From: Rhodococcus sp. B50
GTDB taxonomy: Bacteria > Actinomycetota > Actinomycetes > Mycobacteriales > Mycobacteriaceae
Assembly (NCBI RefSeq): GCF_013602415.1
Contig: NZ_WPAG02000002.1
Span: forward strand, 682,001-746,000
DNA length: 64,000 nt
Direction of reading: 5' to 3'
Of the stretch, positions 41,011 to 51,524 are shown piece after piece. The notes beneath the pieces are model-generated. The model was not told the origin of the DNA, did not search any database, and saw only the letters and a program-made list of their open reading frames with translations. The first letter of the stretch is position 1; every line of letters begins with the position of its first letter. The position numbers and the translations under genes are program-made.

Positions 41011-41306
41011 ACCCCGAGAACTACCTCTACCTGTCGGCACTGCTGTTCACCATCGGTGCAGTGGGAGTTCTCGTCCGCCGCAATGCCATCGTCGTGTTCA
41101 TGTGCGTCGAGTTGATGCTCAACGCCGCCAACCTGGCCTTCGTCACCTTCGCGCGGATGCACGGCAACCTCCACGGCCAAGTGTTCGCCTTCTTCACGAT
41201 GGTCGTCGCGGCCGCCGAGGTCGTCGTCGGTCTCGCCATCATCGTGACGATCTTCCGGACGAGGCGATCCGCCTCCGTCGACAACGCCGACCTGCTCAAG
41301 TACTGA
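41007..41306 (+). CDS. nuoK: NADH-quinone oxidoreductase subunit K
   Basis: The 99-aa three-helix subunit has the conserved membrane Glu residues: one in [20 protein letters not shown] and one in [19 protein letters not shown], both needed for proton translocation. A 57-bp gap follows before nuoL, with a GAGAGGA ribosome site for that gene. Confidence 0.97.
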   Translation: MNPENYLYLSALLFTIGAVGVLVRRNAIVVFMCVELMLNAANLAFVTFARMHGNLHGQVFAFFTMVVAAAEVVVGLAIIVTIFRTRRSASVDNADLLKY

Positions 41307-41363
41307 CGACCCCCCGAGGACGGTGAGTGTGAGAGCCCACGACGAACCGAGAGGACACGCGGC

Positions 41364-43256
41364 ATGACTTCGTTCCTGAACTCGGCGCTGTGGACGATAC
41401 CGGCACTGCCCTCGGCCGGCGCGTTCGTACTGTTGATCCTCGGACGGCGCAGCAACAGCTGGGGACATCTGCTAGGATGTGCCACCGCGATCGCCGCGTT
41501 CGTCGTCGGCGCCGTCATGTTCGCCGGACTGCTCGGACTCGACGCGAACGAACGGCTCGCGCAGCAGACCGTGTTCACCTGGGTGCCGGTCGGCGAGCTG
41601 CAGGTCGATCTCGGACTCCGGCTCGATGCGCTGTCGATCTGTTTCGTGCTGCTCATCACCGGGGTGGGATCGCTGATCCATCTCTACTCGATCGGGTACA
41701 TGGCGCACGATCCGGAGCGCCGGAAGTTCTTCGCCTATCTGAACCTGTTCCTCGCCGCGATGCTGGTGCTCGTCCTCGCCGACAACTTCCTCGTCCTGTA
41801 TCTCGGGTGGGAAGGAGTCGGTCTCGCCTCGTACCTGCTCATCGGCTTCTGGCAGTACAAGCCGACCGCCGCGACCGCCGCGAAGAAGGCGTTCGTCGTC
41901 AACCGCGTCGGCGACATGGGGCTGCTCGTCGCCCTCATGATCATGTTCGCGACCTTCGGCAGCCTCGACTACGACACGGTTTTCGCCGCGGTCCCCGCAG
42001 CGACCGAAGGCACGGTGACGGCGATCGGCCTGTGCCTGCTCCTGGCCGCGTGCGCGAAATCCGCTCAGCTGCCTCTGCAGTCGTGGCTCGGCGACGCGAT
42101 GGAGGGCCCGACCCCGGTCTCGGCGCTCATCCACGCCGCGACCATGGTCACCGCCGGCGTCTATCTCATCGTCCGGGCGAACGCGATCTTCGACGCCGCA
42201 CCGGCCGCGCGACTGGCGGTGGTGATCGTCGGCGCCGCGACCCTGCTCTTCGGCGCGATCATCGGGTGCGCGAAGGACGACATCAAGAAGGCGCTCGCGG
42301 CCTCGACGATGAGCCAGATCGGCTACATGGTGCTCGCCGCCGGACTCGGCCCGGCTGGTTACGCCTTCGCGATCCTGCATCTGCTCACCCACGGATTCTT
42401 CAAGGCGGGATTGTTCCTCGGCGCCGGTTCGGTGATGCACGCGATGAACGACGAGACCGATATGCGCCGCTTCGGCGGGCTCCGCGCGGTCATGCCGATC
42501 ACCTTCGCCACCTTCGGGCTGGGCTATCTCGCGATCATCGGGATCCCGCCGTTCGCCGGCTTCTTCTCCAAGGACAAGATCATCGAGGTCGCCTTCGCCG
42601 CCGGCGGGGTCGAAGGCGTCGTGCTCGGTGTCGTCGCGCTGCTCGGCGCGGGGCTGACCGCCTTCTACATGACCCGCGTGATGGTCCTGACCTTCTTCGG
42701 CGACCGGCGCTGGGCGTCCGGCGCCACCCCGCACGAATCGCCGGCCTCGATGACCTGGCCGATGGTCGCCCTCGCCGTGGGCTCCGTCGGGGCCGGTGGG
42801 CTGCTGGTGCTCGGCGGGGCGCTGCAGCACTGGCTCGAGCCGGTCGTCGGATACGACCATCACGAGGGCGGCCTGCCCGTCTGGCTCGTCACCACCCTCA
42901 CCCTGGCGGTCGTGCTCGCGGGTGTCGCTGTCGCCTACCGGCAGTATGTGCGCGAACCGGTCCCGGAGACGGCACCGGAGGCGGTGTCGGCGCTGACCGT
43001 TGCCGCGCGCCGCGACCTCTACGGCGACGCGGTGAACGAAGCGGTGTTCATGCGTCCCGGCCAGGGCATGGTGCGCGCCCTGGACGCCGTCGAGTCCACC
43101 GGGATCGACGGTTCCGTCACCGGTGCGGCCACCGGGATCGGTGCGCTCTCGCGCGGACTGCGCCGGTTGCAGACAGGCTTCGTCCGTTCGTACGCGTTGT
43201 ACATGTTCGCCGGCGCGACCGTCGTGGTCGGCGCGCTCGTCCTGGTGACGCTGTGA
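41364..43256 (+). CDS. nuoL: NADH-quinone oxidoreductase subunit L
   Basis: The 630-aa antiporter-like subunit has the core [17 protein letters not shown] (catalytic Glu), [37 protein letters not shown] (Lys/His channel) and [22 protein letters not shown]. The C-terminal lateral helix that braces the membrane arm is also present, ending in a transmembrane anchor ([21 protein letters not shown]). Confidence 0.97.
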   Translation: MTSFLNSALWTIPALPSAGAFVLLILGRRSNSWGHLLGCATAIAAFVVGAVMFAGLLGLDANERLAQQTVFTWVPVGELQVDLGLRLDALSICFVLLITGVGSLIHLYSIGYMAHDPERRKFFAYLNLFLAAMLVLVLADNFLVLYLGWEGVGLASYLLIGFWQYKPTAATAAKKAFVVNRVGDMGLLVALMIMFATFGSLDYDTVFAAVPAATEGTVTAIGLCLLLAACAKSAQLPLQSWLGDAMEGPTPVSALIHAATMVTAGVYLIVRANAIFDAAPAARLAVVIVGAATLLFGAIIGCAKDDIKKALAASTMSQIGYMVLAAGLGPAGYAFAILHLLTHGFFKAGLFLGAGSVMHAMNDETDMRRFGGLRAVMPITFATFGLGYLAIIGIPPFAGFFSKDKIIEVAFAAGGVEGVVLGVVALLGAGLTAFYMTRVMVLTFFGDRRWASGATPHESPASMTWPMVALAVGSVGAGGLLVLGGALQHWLEPVVGYDHHEGGLPVWLVTTLTLAVVLAGVAVAYRQYVREPVPETAPEAVSALTVAARRDLYGDAVNEAVFMRPGQGMVRALDAVESTGIDGSVTGAATGIGALSRGLRRLQTGFVRSYALYMFAGATVVVGALVLVTL

Positions 43257-43269
43257 TGGGGGTGTACTG

Positions 43270-44943
43270 GTGACCACCGTTCCCTGGTTGACGATCCTGT
43301 GGGTGCTACCCCTGCTCGGCGCTGCCGTGATCGCGACCCTACCCGCACGACTGAGCTCCGCCGTCAGGGTGTTCGCCCTCGCGGTGTCGATCGCCGTCCT
43401 GGTGGTCGCGGTGATCGTCGCCGTCGGATTCGACCGTGCGGGTGAACGTTTCCAGTTCGTCGAATCGCACGACTGGATCCCGTCGTTCGGTGCCGGCTAC
43501 CGCCTCGGAGTCGACGGGATCGCCCTGGTGCTCGTCCTGCTCACCGCCGCACTCGTGCCGTTGCTCCTGGCCGCCGGGTGGCACGACCATCGCGCCGCCG
43601 ACGAGGAGGCCGGCGCGGCGCGCCCCCGATCCGCCCACACCTATGTGGCCCTGATCCTGCTCGTCGAGTCGATGGTGCTCGTGTCCTTCACCGCCCTGGA
43701 CATCCTGCTGTTCTACGTCTTCTTCGAAGCGATGCTCGTCCCGATGTACTTCCTCATCGGCGGATTCGGCTCCCCGAGAACACCGCGAGCCGATCGGGCG
43801 CGCGCCGCCGTGAAGTTCCTGCTGTACAACCTGCTCGGCGGACTGGTGATGCTCGCCGCGTTGATCGGCTTGTACGTGGTCACCGCCCGGTCGGGGCTGG
43901 GAGAGACCGCAGGCGTGGGCACCTTCGACGTCCGGACCGTCACCGCTGCTGCCGTCGCCGGCGACCTCGACGCGACCCCCGCCGTGCTCGGCGCGCTGTG
44001 CTTCGGTTTCCTCGTCGCGTTCGCGGTGAAGGCCCCGCTGTGGCCGTTGCACGGATGGCTGCCCGACGCGGCGGTCCGGACCACCCCGGTCGCCGCGGTG
44101 CTCATGATGGCCGTGGTCGACAAGGTCGGTACGTTCGGGATGCTGCGCTATTGCCTGCAGTTGTTCCCCGACGCCTCGGTGACCTTCGCGCCGGTCGTGG
44201 TGACGCTCGCCGTCATCGGCGTCGTCTACGGGGCCATGCTCGCGATCGGCCAGACCGACGTCATGCGCCTGATCGCCTACACGTCCATCTCGCACTTCGG
44301 GTTCATCGTCCTCGGTATCTTCGCGCTGACGGCGCAGGGGCAGGCCGGCTCCACCCTGTACATGGTCAATCACGGAATCTCCACGGCCGCACTGTTCCTC
44401 CTCGCCGGTTTCCTCGTCTCGCGGCAGGGTGACCGCACGATCGCGGCGTACGGCGGCGTACAGAAGATCGCGCCGGTCCTCGCGGGGACCTTCCTCGTCG
44501 CCGGACTGGCGACCCTGTCGCTGCCCGGACTCGCCCCGTTCGTCAGCGAATTCCTCGTCTTCGTCGGCACCTATCCCCGCTATCAGGTGGCGGCGGTGAT
44601 CGCGACGCTCGCGCTCGTGCTGTCCGCGTTGTACGTGCTGTGGCTCTACCAGCGCATGATGGGCGGTCCCGTGCGTCTGCCCGGCGGGGACGACGGCGCC
44701 GAGCACACACGCAGGATCTCCGATCTCGTGCCTCGGGAGGTCGCGGTGGTCGCGCCGTTGATCGCGTTGCTGCTCGTGCTGGGGATCTATCCGAAACCTG
44801 CGCTCGACGTCATCACCCCCGCGGTCGACGACACGCTCGTCTCGATCGACATCTCCAGACCGGAACCGGTGGTGCCCGCCGAACGTCCGGTCGCCGAGAG
44901 TGGCGTTCCCGCACACGGTTCCGAGGAAGGTGAAGCCGAATGA
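43270..44943 (+). CDS. nuoM: NADH-quinone oxidoreductase subunit M
   Basis: The 557-aa antiporter-like subunit shows YRLGVDGIALVLVLLTAALVPLLLAAGW, the Glu helix LLFYVFFEAMLVPMYFLIGGFG, AFAVKAPLWPLHGWLPDAAVRTTPVAAVLMM and DVMRLIAYTSISHFGFIVLGI. GTG 43270 lies 13 bp after nuoL and has a GGGGGTG-like upstream. Its stop overlaps nuoN by ATGA. The C-terminal 60 residues are a hydrophilic tail. Confidence 0.96.
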   Translation: MTTVPWLTILWVLPLLGAAVIATLPARLSSAVRVFALAVSIAVLVVAVIVAVGFDRAGERFQFVESHDWIPSFGAGYRLGVDGIALVLVLLTAALVPLLLAAGWHDHRAADEEAGAARPRSAHTYVALILLVESMVLVSFTALDILLFYVFFEAMLVPMYFLIGGFGSPRTPRADRARAAVKFLLYNLLGGLVMLAALIGLYVVTARSGLGETAGVGTFDVRTVTAAAVAGDLDATPAVLGALCFGFLVAFAVKAPLWPLHGWLPDAAVRTTPVAAVLMMAVVDKVGTFGMLRYCLQLFPDASVTFAPVVVTLAVIGVVYGAMLAIGQTDVMRLIAYTSISHFGFIVLGIFALTAQGQAGSTLYMVNHGISTAALFLLAGFLVSRQGDRTIAAYGGVQKIAPVLAGTFLVAGLATLSLPGLAPFVSEFLVFVGTYPRYQVAAVIATLALVLSALYVLWLYQRMMGGPVRLPGGDDGAEHTRRISDLVPREVAVVAPLIALLLVLGIYPKPALDVITPAVDDTLVSIDISRPEPVVPAERPVAESGVPAHGSEEGEAE

Positions 44944-46544
44944 ACCCCTCCGAGGACATCGTCGTTCTTGCCGCGTCCCTTCCCGCCCCGCCGATCGACT
45001 ACGGTCTGATCGCGCCGATCCTGATCGTGTTCGCCGCGGCCGTCGTCGGCGTGCTCGTCGAATCCTTCGTGCCGGCCCCGGCGCGCTATCTCGCCCACGT
45101 GGTCCTGACGACGGTCGCGCTCGTCGCGGCGTTCGTCGCCGTCGTGATGCTCGCCGGAACCCGCGCGACCACCCTGTCGGGGGCGGTCGTGATCGACGGT
45201 CCGGCGCTGTTCCTGCAGGGATCGGTCCTGATCGTGTCGTTGCTGTCGGTCGCGCTGGTCGCGGAACGCAGCATCGAACCGGTTCGCGCGCAATCCGTTT
45301 CCCGTGCGGCGGCCAGTGCACATCTCGACGCGTTCGCACCTCAGGCATCGGCGATCCCGGGTACCGCCGCCGAACGGCAGGCACTCGCGGCGGGCGGCGC
45401 ACGGACCGAGGTCTTCCCGCTCCTGCTGTTCGCGGTGGGCGGGATGCTCGTGTTCCCTGCCTCGAACGACCTGCTGACGATGTTCGTCGCACTCGAGGTG
45501 CTGTCGCTGCCGCTGTACCTGCTGTGCGGGCTCGCGCGGCGCCGACGGTTGCTCTCGCAGGAAGCCGCGTTGAAGTACTTCCTGCTGGGGGCGTTCTCGT
45601 CGGCGTTCTTCCTGTACGGGGTGGCGATGCTCTACGGCTACGCCGGCACCGTTCACCTCGGCGGGATCGCCGCAGCGATCGACACGGGGGCGGGCAACGA
45701 GACCACAGCGCTCGTCGGGGTGGGTCTGCTGACCGTCGGACTACTGTTCAAGATCGGAGCGGTGCCCTTCCACTCGTGGACACCGGACGTCTACCAGGGG
45801 GCGCCGACCCCCGTCACCGCGTTCATGGCCGCCGCGACGAAGATCGCCGCGTTCGGCGCACTGTTGCGCGTGCTCTACGTCGCGGTCCCCGGTTCCGCCG
45901 ACCAGTGGCGGCCGATCCTGTGGGCCGTCGCGATCGCGACGATGGTCGTCGGTGCGGTCCTGGCGGTGACGCAGAACGACATCAAGCGCATGCTCGCGTA
46001 CTCGGCGATCAGCCACACCGGATTCGTGCTCACCGGCGTCGTCGCCGGCACTGCGTCCGGAGTGTCGTCGACACTGTTCTACCTGTTGGTCTACGGCATC
46101 GGAACGGTCGGTGTGTTCGCCGTCGTGACCCTCGTCCGCGACCCGGACGGTGAGGCCTGGGAGTTGTCGCGGTGGGCCGGCGTCGGACGGCGCTCACCGC
46201 TGCTCGGAGGGGCGTTCGCGCTGTTCCTGTTGTCGCTGGCGGGCATTCCGCTCACCAGCGGGTTCATCGCCAAGTTCGCGGTCTTCGGCGCGGCGATCGC
46301 GGGAGGTGCGGCTCCGCTCGTGATCGTCGGTGTGCTCGTCAGCGCGGTCGCCGCGTACTTCTACGTGCGGGTGATCGTGCTGATGTTCTTCACCGAACCG
46401 ATCGCCGACGCCCCGCAGCTCGCGACCTCCACCGTGGCGACGAGCGCCGCGATCGCCTTCGCAGCGGTGGCGACGGTGCTGCTCGGAATCCTGCCGCAAC
46501 CCGTCCTCGACCTCGCCGAGCAGGCAGCGGTGTTCGTACTCTGA
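44940..46544 (+). CDS. nuoN: NADH-quinone oxidoreductase subunit N
   Basis: The 534-aa last proton-pumping subunit has the Glu helix [25 protein letters not shown], then [61 protein letters not shown] and [19 protein letters not shown]. It closes the nuo operon. The following 67-bp gap carries only a ribosome site for msrA. Confidence 0.96.
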   Translation: MNPSEDIVVLAASLPAPPIDYGLIAPILIVFAAAVVGVLVESFVPAPARYLAHVVLTTVALVAAFVAVVMLAGTRATTLSGAVVIDGPALFLQGSVLIVSLLSVALVAERSIEPVRAQSVSRAAASAHLDAFAPQASAIPGTAAERQALAAGGARTEVFPLLLFAVGGMLVFPASNDLLTMFVALEVLSLPLYLLCGLARRRRLLSQEAALKYFLLGAFSSAFFLYGVAMLYGYAGTVHLGGIAAAIDTGAGNETTALVGVGLLTVGLLFKIGAVPFHSWTPDVYQGAPTPVTAFMAAATKIAAFGALLRVLYVAVPGSADQWRPILWAVAIATMVVGAVLAVTQNDIKRMLAYSAISHTGFVLTGVVAGTASGVSSTLFYLLVYGIGTVGVFAVVTLVRDPDGEAWELSRWAGVGRRSPLLGGAFALFLLSLAGIPLTSGFIAKFAVFGAAIAGGAAPLVIVGVLVSAVAAYFYVRVIVLMFFTEPIADAPQLATSTVATSAAIAFAAVATVLLGILPQPVLDLAEQAAVFVL

Positions 46545-46611
46545 CCAGGAACGGGGTGCGCGGTGGGAATGCCGGGGCTCCCGTATCGGTTCCACCACCC
46601 GAGGAGGCGTA

Positions 46612-47133
46612 ATGACCGATACACGCACGGCGATTCTGGCAGGCGGATGCTTCTGGGGCATGGAGGAGCTGATCCGGCGGCAGCCCGGGGTGGTGTCGAC
46701 ACGGGTCGGCTACACCGGTGGGCAGAACGATCACCCCACCTACCGCAACCATCCGGGGCACGCGGAGTCTGTCGAGATCGTCTACGACCCCGCACGCACC
46801 GACTACCGGGCACTGCTCGAGTTCTTCTTCCAGATCCACGATCCGACCACCGTGAACCGGCAGGGCAACGACGTCGGAGCGTCCTACCGTTCGGCCGTCT
46901 TCTACCTCGACGACGAGCAGAAGCAGGTCGCGGTGGACACCATCGCCGACGTCGAGGCGTCCGGTCTGTGGCCCGGCAAGGTGGTCACCGAGGTGACTCC
47001 CGCGAGCACCTTCTGGGAAGCCGAACCCGAGCACCAGGACTATCTCCAGCGCTACCCGAACGGGTACACCTGCCACTTCCCGCGGCCGGGCTGGAAGCTG
47101 CCGAACAGTCGCATCGCCGACGCGGCGAACTGA
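46612..47133 (+). CDS. msrA: Peptide methionine-(S)-sulfoxide reductase
   Basis: The 173-aa repair enzyme reduces Met-S-sulfoxide. The catalytic Cys is in [14 protein letters not shown] (about residue 14), followed by [54 protein letters not shown] and the C-terminal CHFPRPGW. There is no fused MsrB. A strong GAGGAGG ribosome site precedes the ATG. A hairpin follows the stop. Confidence 0.95.
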   Translation: MTDTRTAILAGGCFWGMEELIRRQPGVVSTRVGYTGGQNDHPTYRNHPGHAESVEIVYDPARTDYRALLEFFFQIHDPTTVNRQGNDVGASYRSAVFYLDDEQKQVAVDTIADVEASGLWPGKVVTEVTPASTFWEAEPEHQDYLQRYPNGYTCHFPRPGWKLPNSRIADAAN

Positions 47134-47140
47134 ATCGCGC

Positions 47141-47171
47141 GCACGGGCCGTTCGACGGGAACTGCCCGTGC
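47141..47171 (+). terminator. Terminator-like hairpin after msrA
   Basis: GCACGGGC (47141-47148) pairs perfectly with GCCCGTGC (47164-47171) over a 15-nt loop, starting 7 bp after the msrA stop. Confidence 0.55.
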
Positions 47172-47255
47172 GGCCGGCAGTCGCTGTTCGTCGGCGTTTC
47201 CGCGGGTCCGTATCGTGGTGGTACCGGTTGTGACGACACTACGGAGGAGTACTCG

Positions 47256-47402
47256 ATGGGAATGTTCGGCAAGGCTATGAAGAGCGCCGCCGCGGTCAAG
47301 GCGATCCAGATCGTCCGACGTGAGGCGGCCAAGCCGGAGAACCAGCGCAAGGCCAAGGAGATGCTCGCGAAGCTGCAGCAGAAGCGTCGCGGTTCCCACT
47401 AG
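47256..47402 (+). CDS. Small basic protein, 48 aa
   Basis: ATG 47256 follows a perfect GGAGGAG site. The product starts MGMFGKAMKSAAAVKAIQIV and continues as one long amphipathic helix rich in Lys, Arg, Ala and Gln, ending LQQKRRGSH. It is strongly basic, without membrane segments or Cys. A nucleic-acid or membrane-surface role is possible, but I do not recognise a family. It stands alone between msrA and the flavoprotein gene. Confidence 0.6.
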   Translation: MGMFGKAMKSAAAVKAIQIVRREAAKPENQRKAKEMLAKLQQKRRGSH

Positions 47403-47452
47403 CTGCCGCTCGACATATGAGACCCGCCGGACAGGCGGAGAGAAGGTGAACC

Positions 47453-49048
47453 GTGCTGCGGTTCTTCCTCGTCGGTTTTCTGGGCCTGACTCTGGTGCTG
47501 GTCGGTGTGATCGCCGCAGTCGGAGGGTGGGGCTGGTGGGTGCTGGTGGCCCTCCTGGCGTTCCTGCTGGTGCTCGGACTCTACGATCTCGTACAGCGGC
47601 GACATTCGGTGCTGCGCAACTATCCGGTGCTCGGCCACATGCGATACCTGCTCGAGAGTGTGCGCCCGGAGTTGCAGCAGTACTTCGTCGAGCGGAATTT
47701 CGACGGACGACCCTTCGACAGGGACGTACGCACCGTTGTCTACGAGCGTGCCAAGGGCATTCACGGCGAGTTGTCGTTCGGCACCGAACGTGACATCTAC
47801 GAGGTCGGGTACGAATATCTCGTTCACTCGACAGCGCCGGTGCCCGAACCCGACGAACCGCCGCGGGTGAGCGTCGGCGGGCCCGACTGCACCCGGCCGT
47901 ACGCGATGTCGCTGCTGAATGTCTCGTCGATGAGTTTCGGCGCACTGTCCGCGAACGCGATCCGGGCGTTGAATGGTGGGGCTGCCGCAGGCGGATTCGC
48001 CCACGACACCGGAGAAGGCGGGCTCACGCCGTATCACCTCGAAGGCGGTGGCGATCTGGTCTGGGAGATCGGATCCGGCTACTTCGGGACGCGTGACCGC
48101 GACGGCAGATTCGACCCCGCGGAGTTCGCCGACAAGTCGGCTCACGATCACGTCAAGGCGATCTCCCTCAAGCTCAGTCAGGGGGCGAAGCCCGGGGTGG
48201 GCGGCGTGCTCCCGGCGGCGAAGGTGAGCGAGGAGATCGCACGCTATCGTGGGGTTCCGGCCCACGAGAAATGTATCAGTCCCGCAGCGCACACGGCCTT
48301 CACGACACCGCGCGAGCTGGTCCGCTTCCTCACCGAACTCCGGGAGTTGTCCGGAGGGAAACCGGTGGGTTTCAAGCTCTGTGTCGGCTCCCGTGTCGAC
48401 GTACTCGCGATCTGCAAGGCCATGCTGGACGAAGGGACGGCACCCGATTTCGTCATCGTCGACGGAGCCGAGGGTGGCACCGCCGCAGCACCCCTCGAAT
48501 ACGAGGACAACGTGGGTCTGCCGCTCACCGACGGGTTGATGACGGTCCACAACGCCCTCGTGGGCACCGGATTGCGGGATCGCATCCGGATCGGCGCGAG
48601 CGGCAAGGTCGCGACCGGAAACGACATGGTGAAGCGGCTGATCCAAGGTGCGGATTACACCAACTCGGCCCGGGCGATGATGATGGCGCTCGGATGCATC
48701 CAAGCGCAGCGTTGCCACACGAACAGGTGCCCGGTCGGAGTGACGACCCAAGACCCGAAACGGGCGCGAGCCCTCGACGTGGCGGACAAGGCATTACGAG
48801 TGCAGCGGTACCACGCGAGCACGGTGCGCCAGGCCGTTCAGCTCATCGCGTCGATGGGCGTCGACGAACCCGGCGGACTCACGACGGACATGCTTCGGAA
48901 GAAGGTGTCGCCGACCACCGTTCGCTCCTACACCGAACTCTACGAGTGGCTCGCGCCGGGCGAACTCCTCGCCGATCCACCGTCCACCTGGGCAGCGGAT
49001 TGGCATGCGGCCACGCCGGATTCGTTCCGCCCCCGGTCTCGCTGGTGA
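47453..49048 (+). CDS. Membrane-anchored FMN-binding glutamate-synthase-like protein
   Basis: The 531-aa protein starts with two hydrophobic helices (about residues 3-45), then a GltS FMN-barrel domain. It shows SLLNVSSMSFGALSANAIRALNGGAAAGGFAHDTGEGGL, SQGAKPGVGGVLPAAKV, FVIVDGAEGGTAAAPLEY, IGASGKVATGNDMVKRL, and the cluster-type motif QRCHTNRCPVGVTTQDP. It lacks the amidotransferase and GXGXG domains of true GOGAT, so the ammonia donor and even the glutamate-synthase reaction are uncertain. It is convergent with the cyclopropane synthase gene, 7 bp apart. Confidence 0.82.
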   Translation: MLRFFLVGFLGLTLVLVGVIAAVGGWGWWVLVALLAFLLVLGLYDLVQRRHSVLRNYPVLGHMRYLLESVRPELQQYFVERNFDGRPFDRDVRTVVYERAKGIHGELSFGTERDIYEVGYEYLVHSTAPVPEPDEPPRVSVGGPDCTRPYAMSLLNVSSMSFGALSANAIRALNGGAAAGGFAHDTGEGGLTPYHLEGGGDLVWEIGSGYFGTRDRDGRFDPAEFADKSAHDHVKAISLKLSQGAKPGVGGVLPAAKVSEEIARYRGVPAHEKCISPAAHTAFTTPRELVRFLTELRELSGGKPVGFKLCVGSRVDVLAICKAMLDEGTAPDFVIVDGAEGGTAAAPLEYEDNVGLPLTDGLMTVHNALVGTGLRDRIRIGASGKVATGNDMVKRLIQGADYTNSARAMMMALGCIQAQRCHTNRCPVGVTTQDPKRARALDVADKALRVQRYHASTVRQAVQLIASMGVDEPGGLTTDMLRKKVSPTTVRSYTELYEWLAPGELLADPPSTWAADWHAATPDSFRPRSRW

Positions 49049-49055
49049 CGGGTCC

Positions 49056-49931
49056 TCACGACAGGTGCTGCTTCACGAGGGTGAATTGCTGGACATCGAT
49101 GAGGCGACGTCGGAAGTTCGCGGCACAACCGGTCAGATACTTGATGTATCGCTGGTAGACCTCCTCGGAGGCCATCCGGACCGCATCCTCGTGACGCGAC
49201 TCGAGGGCCTGCGCCCACAGGTCGAGCGTGCGGGCGTAATGGGGTTGCAGGGACTCGATGTTCTGCACCCAGAAACTGTTGCGTTGCGCGCCGGTGATGA
49301 CCAGGTCCCGGTCGGGGAGCTGCCCGCCAGGGAAGATCTCCCGCATGATGAACCTCAGGAACAGCGCGTCCTCGCGGGTCACCGGCACCTTCATCGCCTC
49401 GAGTTGGGCGCGGGAATGACCGACGATGGTGTGCAGCAGCATCCGGCCGTCGTCGGGCAGAATGCGCGTGGCGCGTTCGAAGAAGCTGTCGTACCGCTGC
49501 CGGCGGAAATGCTCGAACGCTCCGATGCTGACGATGCGGTCCACAGGCTCGTCGAATTCCTCCCAGCCTTGTAGACGAACCTCGGCGGTACGGCCGCCGG
49601 TCGACATGCCCGAGAGCAGACGGGACACGTGCTCGTACTGGTTGCGGCTCAACGTCAAACCGATGACGTGCACGTCGTATCGCTCCGCCGCCCGCATCAT
49701 CGTCGAGCCCCACCCACAGCCGATGTCCAGCAGAGTCATTCCGGGCCGGAGATCACACTTGCGTAGGGCAAGGTCCACCTTCGCGATCTGAGCTTCCTCG
49801 AGGTTCATGTCGTCGCGCTCGAAGTAGGCGCAACTGTACGTGCGGGTGGGGTCGAGGAACAGTTCGAAGAAGTCGTCGGACAGGTCGTAGTGGGTCTGGA
49901 CCTTCTCGTAGAACGGCGTCAGCTTCTGCAT
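49056..49931 (-). CDS. Cyclopropane-fatty-acid/mycolic acid methyltransferase family protein
   Basis: The 291-aa SAM-dependent enzyme has the family start VQTHYDLSDDFFELFLDPTRTYSCAYFE, SAM motif LLDIGCGWGSTMMRAAERYDVHVIGLTLSRNQ, VSIGAFEHF, and a C-terminal YLTGCAANFRRRLIDVQQFTLVK matching mycolate cyclopropane synthases (CmaA/PcaA group). It would methylate a double bond of an acyl chain, either in phospholipid or in a mycolate precursor. The gene order (WS/DGAT upstream, same strand) suggests membrane or storage-lipid remodelling. Confidence 0.9.
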   Translation of the reverse strand: MQKLTPFYEKVQTHYDLSDDFFELFLDPTRTYSCAYFERDDMNLEEAQIAKVDLALRKCDLRPGMTLLDIGCGWGSTMMRAAERYDVHVIGLTLSRNQYEHVSRLLSGMSTGGRTAEVRLQGWEEFDEPVDRIVSIGAFEHFRRQRYDSFFERATRILPDDGRMLLHTIVGHSRAQLEAMKVPVTREDALFLRFIMREIFPGGQLPDRDLVITGAQRNSFWVQNIESLQPHYARTLDLWAQALESRHEDAVRMASEEVYQRYIKYLTGCAANFRRRLIDVQQFTLVKQHLS

Positions 49932-50111
49932 TCGGACCTACTCTCCGCGAGGAGTGGCATGCGAGTTCCGGTGTCGGCGTCGATGCATCCGAGGGACACA
50001 CCGCTTTCGGTCGATAGTGCTCCGTCAGAGCGCCTCATCACAGAGGAACGGCGATTCCTGGTGCAGTTGTCCGACTCGGGAACACGGGCGCGCTGCCGCT
50101 ACTCGGTGGCG

Positions 50112-51524
50112 TCAGCCTGCACGGACGGATGCCTCGTCGACGACCGGCACGATGTCGAACGCGTCCTCCAGTTCTTCGAGGGCCGTATCGAAATGGTCGA
50201 GCAGAGGCTGCAGTTGCGGCAGGCTGCGACTGCACGAGGTCAGGCCGAAGGCGATCGCGTCGTCGGTGCTCGTGCACGTGATGTTCAGTGCCTGACCGTC
50301 GACGGGCACGGACAGCGGATACACCGCGTCCACGCGAGTGCCGTTCCAGTACAACGGATCCGGTGATCCCGGCACGTTCGAGACGATGACGTTGAAGGGC
50401 GGTCGCGGGAGTGCGCGATTGCGGGTGAGAATGCCCACCGCCAGCGGCGCGACACCGAGCGCACTGGTCGCCAACCGGGACAGCGTGGACATGCCCTGCA
50501 TGGAGGCCTTTCCCGCCGTGGTCGACGCCGAGACCCGGGCCAGCCGGTCGGCGGGATCGGTCAGATCCGTACCCAGATCCGCCATCAGGACGCCGAGTTC
50601 GTTTCCTGCGCAGTCTTTGTCGGGTCGCAGGCAGACAGGGACCATCGCCACGAGCGGCCTGTCGGGCAGTGCCTCCTGCTCCGAGAGAAGGGTGCGCAGT
50701 GCTCCCGACGACATGGCCAGGACAACGTCGTTGACGGTCACGTCGGCCGCCCTCGCCACGGTACGCAGACGGGCGAGCGGCCACGATCGGGCTGCGAACC
50801 GGCGCGTGCCCGAGATGGGCACGTTGATCACCGTGTTCGGTGCGGCGAGCGACAGCGATCCACCCCCGCCGCGCAGTGCCCTGTTCACGGTGCCCGCCAA
50901 TGCGGGCACGAAGCCCGTGACCTCGGCGGTTGCGGTCCGCACCGCCTGCAACGCGGCTTCGGGGAGATCGAGCGTGGTCCCGGACGAGTGGGGGCGGCCC
51001 GGCGTGTCGAAGGGGGCCCACGGCGCCGGCATGTCGGTGCGCTCGGAGTCCGGACTCAGGGCGCGGCGCAGCAATTTCATCGCACCCACGCCGTCGGCGA
51101 GTGCGTGGTGGATCTTGGTGTAGACAGCCAGTCGGCCGTCCGCGAGGCCCTCGATGATGTGCATCTGCCACAAGGGCCTGCTCCGGTCGAGCAGGGTGCT
51201 GTGTAAACGGGAGACGAGATCCCACAGTTCGTCGAGGCCGCCCGGTTGCGGCAACGCGTTGCGCCGCACGTGGTACTCCAGGTCGAAGTCCGCGTCCTCC
51301 TCCCATGCCCATTGGCCGAAGGTGCCCAGGGACCGGGCCGCGCGCTTACGCCACAGCGGGGCGACCTCGCCGCTTTCTGCGGCGGTCGTGAACAGTGCGC
51401 CGAGATCCGCGGCGGTTGTACCGTCCTGGGGACTCAGAAGGATCAATCCGCCCACATGCATCGGATGATCACGGGACTCCCCGAGAAGGAACATCGAATC
51501 GGTGGGCGACATGGGTAGACGCAT
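50112..51524 (-). CDS. Wax ester synthase/diacylglycerol acyltransferase (WS/DGAT)
   Basis: The 470-aa enzyme makes triacylglycerol or wax esters from acyl-CoA. The N-terminus is MRLPMSPTDSMFLLGESRDHPMHVGGL, the catalytic motif KIHHALADGVGAMKLLRR contains HHxxxDG (His-His about 140), and the C-terminal domain has GNELGVLMADLGTDLTDP and FNVIVSNVPGSPDPLYWNG. ATG 51524 has GGAGGAA upstream. The longer frame (to 51785) runs through promoter DNA. Rhodococci have many such genes; this one lies in a stress-type neighbourhood like mycobacterial tgs1. Confidence 0.92.
   Translation of the reverse strand: MRLPMSPTDSMFLLGESRDHPMHVGGLILLSPQDGTTAADLGALFTTAAESGEVAPLWRKRAARSLGTFGQWAWEEDADFDLEYHVRRNALPQPGGLDELWDLVSRLHSTLLDRSRPLWQMHIIEGLADGRLAVYTKIHHALADGVGAMKLLRRALSPDSERTDMPAPWAPFDTPGRPHSSGTTLDLPEAALQAVRTATAEVTGFVPALAGTVNRALRGGGGSLSLAAPNTVINVPISGTRRFAARSWPLARLRTVARAADVTVNDVVLAMSSGALRTLLSEQEALPDRPLVAMVPVCLRPDKDCAGNELGVLMADLGTDLTDPADRLARVSASTTAGKASMQGMSTLSRLATSALGVAPLAVGILTRNRALPRPPFNVIVSNVPGSPDPLYWNGTRVDAVYPLSVPVDGQALNITCTSTDDAIAFGLTSCSRSLPQLQPLLDHFDTALEELEDAFDIVPVVDEASVRAG

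Noticed and set aside
41472..43277. Long minus-strand open frame opposite nuoL
   Set aside because: Arg/His/Asp/Gly-rich shadow composition, no motif; nuoL is certain on the other strand.
49985..50020. GAGGGACACACCGC as a DosR box before the cyclopropane synthase gene
   Set aside because: Only the left half matches (about 8 of 14 positions).
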